From Pseudaquabacterium inlustre (GTDB lineage Bacteria; Pseudomonadota; Gammaproteobacteria; Burkholderiales; Burkholderiaceae_C): a DNA stretch of 64,000 nucleotides. Below the pieces are notes generated by a model. The model saw nothing but the letters and a program-made list of their open reading frames with translations. It made no database searches and was not told the origin of the DNA. Position numbers and translations under genes: made by a program. The stretch spans positions 1 through 64,000 of the forward strand of contig NZ_JBBUTH010000011.1 in NCBI RefSeq assembly GCF_038066595.1, written 5' to 3'. Positions 45,863 through 53,226 of the stretch are shown here, piece after piece (positions within the stretch are counted from its first letter, which is position 1; the number at the start of each line of letters is the position of its first letter).

Positions 45863-47359
45863 TCACTGCCAGCTCAGCAGCGACAGGTCGTTGGCGAAGA
45901 TCGGCGAGTTCAGCCACAGGCCCTTCAGGCCCTTGCGCGCGACGGTGACTTGCGCGGGGTTGAAGATCCAGGCGTTCACCGCGTCGTGCGTCAGCAGGCG
46001 CTGGATGTCGCCGTACAGCTGGTTCTGCGGCCGGCCGCGCGGGGCCTCGGCGCGCTTTTTCACCAGCTCGTCGAAGGCCTTGTTCTTGTAGCCCCAGTAG
46101 TAGTCGGGGTTGGCGTACTGCACGTAATCGAGCGGCTCGACGTGGTTGATGATCGTCAGGTCGAAGTTGCCCTTGAACGCGCCGCTGAGCCATTGCGCCC
46201 ATTCCACGTTCTCGATCTTGGCGTTGATGCCCACCTTGGCCAGCATCGCGGCGATCACCTCGCCGCCCTTGCGCGCGTAGCTGGGCGGCGGCAGCGTCAG
46301 CGTCAGGTTCAGCGGCGTGGTCACGCCGGCTTCCTTCAGCAGCGCCTTGGCCTTGTCCACGCTGTACGGGTAGGCGCCGGTCAGGTCGACATAGCCCACG
46401 TCGGTGGGTGCGGCATGGCTGCCGATGGGCTTGCCCAGGCCCTGCAGCACGCCGTCGATGAAGGCCTGGCGGTCGATGGCGTGGGCGATGGCGCGGCGCA
46501 CGCGCACGTCGTCCAGCGGCTTGCGCTTGTTGTTCAGCGCCAGCAGGCCCTTGCCGGCGGTGGTGCCCACCTCCACCGTGAAGCGCTTGTCGGCCTTGAA
46601 CTGCGCCAGCGCGTCCACCGCGCCGAAGCGCGGCATGCCGTCGATGTCGCCGGCCATCAGCGCGGCCACCTGCGCGGCGTTGTCGTTGATGAAGCGGAAG
46701 GTGGCGCGCTTGATCTTGATCGCGCCGGGGTCGCGGTAGCCGTCCCAGGCGGTGAGCGTGACGGCCGTGCCCTTCTGCCAGTTCTCCAGCTTGTAGGGGC
46801 CGGTGCCCACCGGGTTGGTGGCGGTGGTGGCGGCGCTCTTGGGGCTGAGGATCACGGCCGTGTTCTCGCCCAGGCGGAACGGCAGGTTGGGATCGGCGTT
46901 GTTCAGCGTCAGGATCACCGTCTGCGCGTCGGGCGTGGCGATCGACGAGATGTTGTCGAACACCGCCTTCTTGGCCTTGTTGGTGCTGCCCTCGGCCTTG
47001 GCGCGCTCGAAGCTGAACTTCACCGCCGCCGAATCGAACGGCGTGCCGTCCTGGAACTTGATGCCGCTGCGCAGCTTGAAGCTGTAGACCTTGCCGTCGG
47101 GGTCGCTGCTCCAGTCCTGCGCCAGCAGCGGCGTGATGCTGCCGCTGGGGCCCACCTTGGTCAGGCCTTCGAGGATGTTGTAGTGCACGATCTCGCCGAT
47201 GGCGGCGGCCGGGGCGGTGGTGGGGTCGAGGCCGGGCGGCTCGAGCACCATGCCCAGCACCACGGCGTCCTTGCGACGCTGGGCCAGGGCCTCGTGGGCG
47301 GACAGCGGCAGCGCCAGCAGGGCGGCGGCCTGGGCCAGGGTGCGGCGGCGAAGGGTCAT
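45863..47359 (-). CDS. Peptide/nickel-type ABC transporter substrate-binding protein
   Basis: This 498-residue periplasmic protein belongs to the SBP_bac_5 (DppA/OppA) family. It has a Tat-like signal (TLRRRTLAQAAALLALPLSA), then VLGMVLEPPGLDPTTAPAAAIGEIVHYNILEGL, LRSGIKFQDGTPFDSAAVKFSFERAK and NNKRKPLDDVRVRRAIAHAIDRQAFIDGVLQG. The SD AGGAG precedes ATG 47359. It is encoded with two ATPase genes but no permease genes in the window. Its ligand is predicted to be a peptide or related amide. Confidence 0.9.
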   Translation of the reverse strand: MTLRRRTLAQAAALLALPLSAHEALAQRRKDAVVLGMVLEPPGLDPTTAPAAAIGEIVHYNILEGLTKVGPSGSITPLLAQDWSSDPDGKVYSFKLRSGIKFQDGTPFDSAAVKFSFERAKAEGSTNKAKKAVFDNISSIATPDAQTVILTLNNADPNLPFRLGENTAVILSPKSAATTATNPVGTGPYKLENWQKGTAVTLTAWDGYRDPGAIKIKRATFRFINDNAAQVAALMAGDIDGMPRFGAVDALAQFKADKRFTVEVGTTAGKGLLALNNKRKPLDDVRVRRAIAHAIDRQAFIDGVLQGLGKPIGSHAAPTDVGYVDLTGAYPYSVDKAKALLKEAGVTTPLNLTLTLPPPSYARKGGEVIAAMLAKVGINAKIENVEWAQWLSGAFKGNFDLTIINHVEPLDYVQYANPDYYWGYKNKAFDELVKKRAEAPRGRPQNQLYGDIQRLLTHDAVNAWIFNPAQVTVARKGLKGLWLNSPIFANDLSLLSWQ

Positions 47360-47417
47360 GTGCAGGCTCCTGAAGGATCGTCGGTGACGGGGCGTCAGCG
47401 AGGGGGCAGCGAGAGGA

Positions 47418-48434
47418 TCAACTGGATTCGGATGCTACGGCCTCGGCCAGCACCGCCTCGGCCTGGTGGCAGGCGGCCTGGTGCGCCAGGCCGTCGCCCA
47501 CCGGGCGCAGCAGCGGCTGGCGGCTCAGGCAGTCGGGCTGGCGGTGGCGGCAGCGGGGCGCGAAGGCGCAGCCGGCGCCGGTGGCACCGGCCGGCAAAGG
47601 TGGCAAGGGCGGCACGGGCGCCAGCGGCACACGGCGCCGGCCCGGCTGCAGCCGCGGCACGGCGGCCATCAGCGCGCGGGTGTAGGGGTGGGCGGCGGCG
47701 CTGAACAGCCGGTCGGGGCTGCCCTGCTCGACGGCGCGGCCCTGGTACAGCACGATGACCTCGTCGCACACCAGATCCACCACCGCCAGGTCGTGGCTGA
47801 TGAACAGGTAGGTGACGCCCAGGCGGTCCTGCAGGTCCTGCATCAGGTTCAGCACCTGGGCCTGCACGCTGACGTCCAGCGCACTGACCGGCTCGTCGGC
47901 GACGATCAGCTTCGGGTGCGTGACCAGCGCGCGGGCGATGGCGATGCGCTGGCGTTGGCCGCCGGAGAACTCGTGCGGGTACTTGTCCACGTCGCTGGCG
48001 CGCAGGCCCACGGCGTCCAGCATGGCCTGGGCACGGCTGCGCTGCTCGGCGCGGTCGGTGCCGCCCTGGGCCACCAGCGGCTCGGCCACGATGCGTCCCA
48101 CCGCCTGGCGCGGATCGAGCGAGCCGAACGGGTCCTGGAACACCATCTGGAAACCGGCGCGCGCGCGGCGCAGCGCGGCGGCGTCCAGCGCGTTCAGGTC
48201 CTGGCCGTCGAAGACCACCTGGCCGCTGCTGGGGGCTTCCAGCGCCATCACCTGGCGCGCCAGCGTGCTCTTGCCCGAGCCCGATTCGCCCACCACGCCC
48301 AGGCTGCGCCCGGCCTGCAGCGTGAAGCTGACGCCGCGCAGCGCCTGCACCACCGGCGGCGCGGCCAGCAGGCGCTCGCGCGGCAGGGTGTAGTGCTTGA
48401 CGAGGTCCTTCACCTCCAGCAGTGGCGCGGTCAT
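47418..48434 (-). CDS. Peptide ABC transporter ATP-binding protein (DppF/OppF type)
   Basis: This 338-residue ATPase has Walker A GESGSGKST, signature SGGQRQRIA, Walker B LIVADEPVSALD and switch region FISHDLAV. The C-terminal Cys-rich segment (GCAFAPRCRHRQPDC) is typical of oligopeptide/dipeptide ATPases that may hold an Fe-S cluster. It overlaps the DppD-like gene by ATGA and lies 58 bp before the binding-protein gene. Confidence 0.9.
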   Translation of the reverse strand: MTAPLLEVKDLVKHYTLPRERLLAAPPVVQALRGVSFTLQAGRSLGVVGESGSGKSTLARQVMALEAPSSGQVVFDGQDLNALDAAALRRARAGFQMVFQDPFGSLDPRQAVGRIVAEPLVAQGGTDRAEQRSRAQAMLDAVGLRASDVDKYPHEFSGGQRQRIAIARALVTHPKLIVADEPVSALDVSVQAQVLNLMQDLQDRLGVTYLFISHDLAVVDLVCDEVIVLYQGRAVEQGSPDRLFSAAAHPYTRALMAAVPRLQPGRRRVPLAPVPPLPPLPAGATGAGCAFAPRCRHRQPDCLSRQPLLRPVGDGLAHQAACHQAEAVLAEAVASESS

Positions 48435-49450
48435 GCCGTGGCCTCCTGCCAGCGCAGACAGCGCACGGCGTGGCCCGGCGACACGGCGTCCAGCGGCGGT
48501 GGCGCGGCGCGGCAGGCGTCCTGCGCCAGCGCGCAGCGCTCGGCAAAGCCGCAGCCGGCGGGCAGGTCGGCCAGCTCGGGCACACGGCCGGGGATGGTGG
48601 CCAGGCGGTGGCCGCGCCGGCCGTTCAGGGCGGCGCTTGCAGCCCGCAGGCCCAGCCGCGGCCGCGCCGCGAACAGGCCGCGCGTGTAGGGGTGGGCCAG
48701 GCGCTCGAACACCTCGGCGGTGGCGCCGCTTTCCACCACCTGCCCGCCATACATCACCAGCATGCGCTGCACCGCCTCGGCCATCACGCCCAGATCATGG
48801 CTGATCAGCAGCAGGGCCATGCCGTCCTCAGCCACCAGCTGGCCGATCAGGTCGAGCACCTCGCGCTGGATGGTGACGTCGAGCGCGGTGGTGGGCTCGT
48901 CGGCCACCAGCAGATCCGGTCCGCAGGCCAGCGCGATGGCGATCACCACGCGCTGGCGCTGGCCGCCCGACAGCTGGTGCGGGTAGGCATCGAGCCGGCG
49001 GGCGGCGTCGGGCAGCTGCACCCGCTCCAGCAGGCGCAGCGCCTCGGCGCGCGCGGCGGTGCCGGTCAGACCCTTGTGCAGGCGCAGCGATTCGCCGATC
49101 TGCCGGCCGATGGGATGCAGCGGGTTCAGCGCCGTCATCGGCTCCTGGAACACCATGGCCACGCGGTTGCCGCGCAGCGTGCACCAGTCGGCCTCGGGCA
49201 GGCCCACCAACTGCTGGCCGTGCAGCTGCATCGAGCCGCGCACCTGTGCGCCTTCGGGCAGCAGGCCCATCAGCGCCAGCGCGGTGAGGCTCTTGCCGCA
49301 GCCCGATTCACCGATCAGGCCCACGGTGTCGCCGCGGTCGAGGTCGAAGTTCAGGCCGCGCAGCGCCTCGGCCGGGCCGCGCGGGGTGTTGAGCGTGACG
49401 CGCAGGTCGCGCACCGACAGCAGCGGCGCGCCGGTGGCCTGGGAACTCAT
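48431..49450 (-). CDS. Peptide ABC transporter ATP-binding protein (DppD/OppD type)
   Basis: This 339-residue ATPase has Walker A GESGCGKS, signature LSGGQRQRV, Walker B LLVADEPTTALD and switch region LISHDLGV, plus the C-terminal Cys motif CGFAERCALAQDAC. It forms a heterodimer with the DppF-type ATPase. It overlaps the upstream CYTH gene by ATGA (start 49450) and the downstream ATPase gene by ATGA. No permease genes are present in the cluster. Confidence 0.9.
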   Translation of the reverse strand: MSSQATGAPLLSVRDLRVTLNTPRGPAEALRGLNFDLDRGDTVGLIGESGCGKSLTALALMGLLPEGAQVRGSMQLHGQQLVGLPEADWCTLRGNRVAMVFQEPMTALNPLHPIGRQIGESLRLHKGLTGTAARAEALRLLERVQLPDAARRLDAYPHQLSGGQRQRVVIAIALACGPDLLVADEPTTALDVTIQREVLDLIGQLVAEDGMALLLISHDLGVMAEAVQRMLVMYGGQVVESGATAEVFERLAHPYTRGLFAARPRLGLRAASAALNGRRGHRLATIPGRVPELADLPAGCGFAERCALAQDACRAAPPPLDAVSPGHAVRCLRWQEATA

Positions 49451-49983
49451 GCGGCGGAGGGGGCGGCGGCGGTGGCGCGCAGCAGGTCGAGGTAGGCACC
49501 GCTGACCAGGGCCTCGGGGCCCACGCCCAGGCTGGCCATCAGCGCGCGGGCCTCGGCCTGGCCGTCGGCCTCGCTCTGGCCGGGCTGCAGCACCACCTCG
49601 ATCTCGAGGAACTCGCCCAGGCCTTCCACCCGGTCGAGGTGGATGCGGGTGGCCCCCACCAGCACCAGCAGCCGGTGCTTGCGCACCCGGCCCAGCAGGC
49701 CACAAGAGCGCGTCAGCACCTCGCGCAGGCTCTCGGGCTCGGAAACCGGCGAGATCTCGTAGTCCGAGACCTTGGGCCCCTCGGCATCGGGCCGCTGGTA
49801 GGCAATCAGCTCGCCCGAACCGTCCCCGAAGACACGCAGCTTCAGCCGGCCGTGCGGCACGCTGAAGAAGGTGTCGTCCTGGTGGATCAGCTGCGGGTGC
49901 TCGTCGTCGCCCAGGGCCGTGGCCAGGGGCAGCAACGCGTCGACACTGGGGATACGGGCCTTGATCTCGACATTGGCGGGCAT
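49447..49983 (-). CDS. CYTH-domain protein (class IV adenylate cyclase / triphosphatase type)
   Basis: This 178-residue protein has the CYTH signature NVEIKARI (residues 4-11) and the tunnel residues in LKLRVFGDGSGELIAYQRPD, RKHRLLVL and IHLDRVEGLGEFLEIEVVL. Related proteins are CyaB-type adenylate cyclases or thiamine/inorganic triphosphatases; sequence alone does not choose between them. It is translationally coupled to a peptide-ABC ATPase gene (ATGA), which is an unusual partnership. Confidence 0.8.
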   Translation of the reverse strand: MPANVEIKARIPSVDALLPLATALGDDEHPQLIHQDDTFFSVPHGRLKLRVFGDGSGELIAYQRPDAEGPKVSDYEISPVSEPESLREVLTRSCGLLGRVRKHRLLVLVGATRIHLDRVEGLGEFLEIEVVLQPGQSEADGQAEARALMASLGVGPEALVSGAYLDLLRATAAAPSAA

Positions 49984-50053
49984 GGCTTGATTGTGGGGGA
50001 TTCCTGCCGGCTCAAACCAGGCTGCGGCAACTGGAGGTGGCCAGTCAGTCGGA

Positions 50054-50470
50054 TCACGAAGCCAACTGGGTGGCAGCCGGCGGGGCTGCCGGATCCTGAA
50101 GGAGCCAGAGGATGCGCAGTCCCGACCACATGGCGGCTGCCACGAGCGCTGCGCCAGACCCCGCGCGCAGAGCGGCAACCACCTCATGCAGGCGGATCGA
50201 TCGGTCCCGTGCAGCGCGCCCGACGATGCCCAGGACTAGGTAGCCCGCGAAAGCAAACGCAATGCAGAACATCGTCTTGCCAAGAAACAAGAAAATGCAA
50301 TGCATGGCGAGCCACAGGCCTGCCACTGCGCCATGTCGCCCCACGGAAAGAACGAGCAAGGCAAAGCGCTGATTCAAAAAGCGAACAAACCGCTGTACCT
50401 GCCTTGCGAGCAACCACGACAGGCCCAACGCCAACAGCAATACCGCGATCAACAACAGCAGCCGAGCCAT
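50054..50470 (-). CDS. Small membrane protein beside an IAN-like GTPase
   Basis: This 138-residue protein has an N-terminal hydrophobic helix (LLLLIAVLLLALGLSWLL), a central hydrophobic pair (LWLAMHCIFLFLGKTMFCIAFAFAGYLVLGIV) and a C-terminal one (SGAALVAAAMWSGLRILWLL). There is no recognised domain. It starts 39 bp after the GTPase stop. The base composition is lower in G+C than in the neighbours. It may be a membrane partner of the GTPase. Confidence 0.6.
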   Translation of the reverse strand: MARLLLLIAVLLLALGLSWLLARQVQRFVRFLNQRFALLVLSVGRHGAVAGLWLAMHCIFLFLGKTMFCIAFAFAGYLVLGIVGRAARDRSIRLHEVVAALRAGSGAALVAAAMWSGLRILWLLQDPAAPPAATQLAS

Positions 50471-50509
50471 GATCACCGCTTGGTCGATAGAAACGCTGAA
50501 GCGGTCATG

Positions 50510-51370
50510 TCACTTCCGGAGCAGTGCATCAGTGAATTTGCGCAGGAGTGCCGAGCCGCCAGGGATTGGCAACTTGCCGCCCAGCTCGGCCATCACATCG
50601 GGAAGATGCGCGACCATCATTTCCATCACCTTTCGTGGCACCCCAATGCGCTGCATCAGATCCCAGGCCGACTCATTGACCTGGCTGCGCCATTTGGCTG
50701 GTAGGCCGAAAACGTCAACAGCATCGTTCCATAGCCGGAACAAGACGGACTTCATGGTGGAGGCGGAAGACTGACCGTACAGGAGGTACGGGGCAGGAAG
50801 CGCGACCGCTGCGATCGCGCCCAGCAGGTCGCTGCGGCTTGCCGACCGCAGCGCGGCGTAGTGCGATTCGAGCGCACCGCCCGACGCGAAGCATGTAGGC
50901 ACCTTGGCTTGGTAGCCGAACCGGGCAAACGCTGAGCCGTGCCGATCAAGCCACGATGACATAGGGTCGTCGTTCTCGCAGCCCGTGATCGCCAGGATGA
51001 CGGGCACCTGCCGCTGAGTCAGCTTCTCTACGAAAAACGTGTGATCCTGGTCGTGGTGCTCGGTGATTCGCCCAGCCTTTGTGACATGAATGAGGACGTT
51101 GTAGCCGTCCTTCGACTTGCAAAGCAGATCCAGCAACTGCTGCATAGCTTGCTCCGGAGGGATCGTGCCGTGAACGCTTTCATGCAGTCCGACGGTGTCG
51201 ATCAGTTCGATCGAGTGACTGCCATGCTGGAATGGCCGATACAGATGTGCCTTGCTGGTCACCCCCAACGGGCCGTTGTCGGCCGGACGAGCATTTGACC
51301 CCGTGAGCACGTTGCAAAGGCTGGTCTTTCCTGTGCCGGTGGTTCCGAATACAAGCGCTCGAATCCTCAC
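50510..51370 (-). CDS. IAN/GIMAP-like P-loop GTPase
   Basis: This 286-residue protein has the P-loop GTTGTGKTS (residues 9-17), a switch-I threonine in GVTSKAHLY, switch-II DTVG at 58-61 and VPVILAITGCEND where a G4 motif is expected. The G4 motif departs from NKxD, as in AIG1/IAN GTPases. The C-terminal half (160-286) has amphipathic helices and no known domain. The start is GTG at 51370, preceded by GGGGAGG. Codon use is less GC-biased than in the neighbours. The adjacent small membrane protein may be its partner. Confidence 0.75.
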   Translation of the reverse strand: MRIRALVFGTTGTGKTSLCNVLTGSNARPADNGPLGVTSKAHLYRPFQHGSHSIELIDTVGLHESVHGTIPPEQAMQQLLDLLCKSKDGYNVLIHVTKAGRITEHHDQDHTFFVEKLTQRQVPVILAITGCENDDPMSSWLDRHGSAFARFGYQAKVPTCFASGGALESHYAALRSASRSDLLGAIAAVALPAPYLLYGQSSASTMKSVLFRLWNDAVDVFGLPAKWRSQVNESAWDLMQRIGVPRKVMEMMVAHLPDVMAELGGKLPIPGGSALLRKFTDALLRK

Positions 51371-51432
51371 TGCGAGCCTCCCCGTTGTCTACTTCAGCGA
51401 ATCATCGCACCCCGGCGAGCCGTGGTCTGTCG

Positions 51433-52131
51433 TCAGCCTTGCACCCATCCGCCACAGACAGGGAAAACCTGGCCAACAAAGCATGCCGCTGCCGGGCTGC
51501 ACAGGTAGGCGGCAAACAGCGCGTCCTCGTGCGGCGCCACCAGGCGGCCCAGCGGCACCTCGCGCTTCAGGCGCTCCTGGAAGCGCGGGTTGGCCTGCAC
51601 CTCGGGGCCGAAGTAGGTGGGGTTGTCGACGAAGTTCTGCGCGATGGCGTTCACCCGCACGCCCAGCGGCGCCAGCTCCAGCCCCACCGAGCGCACCCAG
51701 GCCAGTTGCGCGCCCCGCGCCGCGCTGTAGCTGGCGGTGCGCTTCTGGCCACGCAGCGCACCGGCGCTGCCGATCACCAGCACGTTTCCTGATCCACGCT
51801 CGCGCATCTGCGGCAGCACGGCGGCCAGCAGGCGCGGCATCGGGTCGACCATGGCCGCGAACACGGCGCGCCATTCGTCGTCGGTCACATCACCCGCCAG
51901 CGTGGACGGCGCCGGCAGCGCCAGGTGGATCACCAGCGCATCCACGTGGCCGGCCTCGGCCACCATCGCGGCCGGGGCTTGCGGGTCATCGGCCAGCGCA
52001 CGCGTGTCGGCGATCACCTCGGCGCCGCAGGCGGCAAAGCCCTCGCAGAAGGCTGGGCCCATGAATGTGTCGGCCTGCGTGATCAGCACGCGGTGGCCGT
52101 CGAGGCGGGTGGCGGTGTGCAGCTTGCTCAT
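51433..52131 (-). CDS. SDR-fold protein with halohydrin-dehalogenase motifs
   Basis: This 232-residue protein has the Rossmann fold of short-chain dehydrogenases, but the usual TGxxxGxG cofactor motif is replaced by T18-x4-F23-x-G25 (LITQADTFMG). The catalytic tetrad is Ser122, Tyr135 and Arg139 in the spacing S-x12-Y-x3-R instead of YxxxK. Those two motifs define halohydrin dehalogenases (HheA/B/C types), which release halide from vicinal haloalcohols. Segments NFVDNPTYFGPE and GRLVAPHEDALFAAYLCSP...GQVFPVCGGW resemble the halide-site loop and C-terminus of HheC. It starts 7 bp after the TIR gene stop and is probably co-transcribed with it. Confidence 0.72.
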   Translation of the reverse strand: MSKLHTATRLDGHRVLITQADTFMGPAFCEGFAACGAEVIADTRALADDPQAPAAMVAEAGHVDALVIHLALPAPSTLAGDVTDDEWRAVFAAMVDPMPRLLAAVLPQMRERGSGNVLVIGSAGALRGQKRTASYSAARGAQLAWVRSVGLELAPLGVRVNAIAQNFVDNPTYFGPEVQANPRFQERLKREVPLGRLVAPHEDALFAAYLCSPAAACFVGQVFPVCGGWVQG

Positions 52132-52138
52132 GCGGGCC

Positions 52139-53161
52139 TCACTTGGGCAGCGCCGCCAGGCGGCGGCCGAACCACGCGGCCTGGTTCTCCACCAGCCGCT
52201 CGGTGATGTCGTCGAAGCTTTGCCATTCGGACGCGTCGATGATCGACACGTTGGAGTAGGCCTCGGGCAGCTTGCCCATCAGGTAGGGCAGGCGGAACTG
52301 GGGCTGGCTCTGGTCGCGCACGAAGAAGCGGCAGGGCAGGCCGCGCGCCAGGGCGAAGCCGGCCTCGAACAGCGCGCTGGTGGCCAGGCGCTCGGGGTAG
52401 ATCAGCACCAGGTTGGCGCTGTCGGCCAGGGCCGCCAGGTCCTGTTGCGCCGCCGTGCCGCCGGTCTCGAACTTCTGGGTGCTGGCGATCTTCTCCAGCG
52501 CGCAATAGACGCGCAGGCCGCAGCGCTGGCGCAGGCCTTCCACCACCCTCAGTGCATCGGTGCGGAACGCCTGGTACTGGGCGTCGCTGGCAAAGGCGGC
52601 CATCGGCACCGACAGGAACACGTCGTACTTCGGCTCGGCGCGCAGCGCCGTGTCCACGGCCTTCTTCAGCGTCTTCCACTGCTTGCGCAGCAGCTCGCGC
52701 ACGGCTTCGTCGGTGAGCGGCGAGCCGACATGCAGGTTGATCGATTCGAACAGCCGGCGCATGCCGGCCTCGTTGAAGGCCGTGCCGTTGAAGCGCTTGA
52801 GCGGGTCGACCAGGTCGTTGGTGTCGCCTTCCAGCAGCACTGGCACCACCTTGGCCTTGTCGCGGAAGGTGCCGGCCACCGCGCCGGTCTCGAACATCAC
52901 CCAGCCCGAGATCAGGTTGCGCCGCGTCAGGCACACGATGGCAAAGCGCGATTCGGCCAGCGCGCCGGTGAGCTTGCCGAACCATTCCTCGCCGAGCTTG
53001 ATGTCCTCGCTGGACACCCAGGCCTCGACGCCATTGAACACCGCCTCGATGGCCTTCTTCAGCGCCTTGGCCGCCCCTTCGCTGGACGGGCCCGACCAGC
53101 TGACGAAGACCTTGGGCTTGGCGGGTGCGCTCGGTGCGGCGGATGTCCTGCGCGTGGCCAT
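52139..53161 (-). CDS. TIR-domain protein with nucleoside-deoxyribosyltransferase-like domain
   Basis: This 340-residue protein has an N-terminal TIR domain (KVFVSWSG at 17-24, then SSEDIKLGEEWF and WVMFETGAVAG with likely catalytic Glu91). A second domain of about 150 residues (178-330) begins YDVFLSVPM and contains DLAALADSANLVLIYPE and ATSALFEAGFALARG (Glu266). The second half has the layout of nucleoside 2-deoxyribosyltransferase-like folds. Bacterial TIR proteins often degrade NAD or make signalling nucleotides in phage defence. It lies between an NTPase regulator gene (65 bp) and an SDR-like gene (7 bp). The role is inferred. Confidence 0.8.
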   Translation of the reverse strand: MATRRTSAAPSAPAKPKVFVSWSGPSSEGAAKALKKAIEAVFNGVEAWVSSEDIKLGEEWFGKLTGALAESRFAIVCLTRRNLISGWVMFETGAVAGTFRDKAKVVPVLLEGDTNDLVDPLKRFNGTAFNEAGMRRLFESINLHVGSPLTDEAVRELLRKQWKTLKKAVDTALRAEPKYDVFLSVPMAAFASDAQYQAFRTDALRVVEGLRQRCGLRVYCALEKIASTQKFETGGTAAQQDLAALADSANLVLIYPERLATSALFEAGFALARGLPCRFFVRDQSQPQFRLPYLMGKLPEAYSNVSIIDASEWQSFDDITERLVENQAAWFGRRLAALPK

Positions 53162-53226
53162 GGCGTCCTCCTGTTCTGTGGCTCGGCGTGCCGGCCGATT
53201 GTGCGTGCCTGGCCAGGACCCTGACC

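Noticed and set aside
45419..47704. A 761-codon plus-strand open frame
   Set aside because: It is antisense to the peptide-binding protein and ATPase genes and shows the Gln/Arg/His/Ala-rich make-up of shadow frames.
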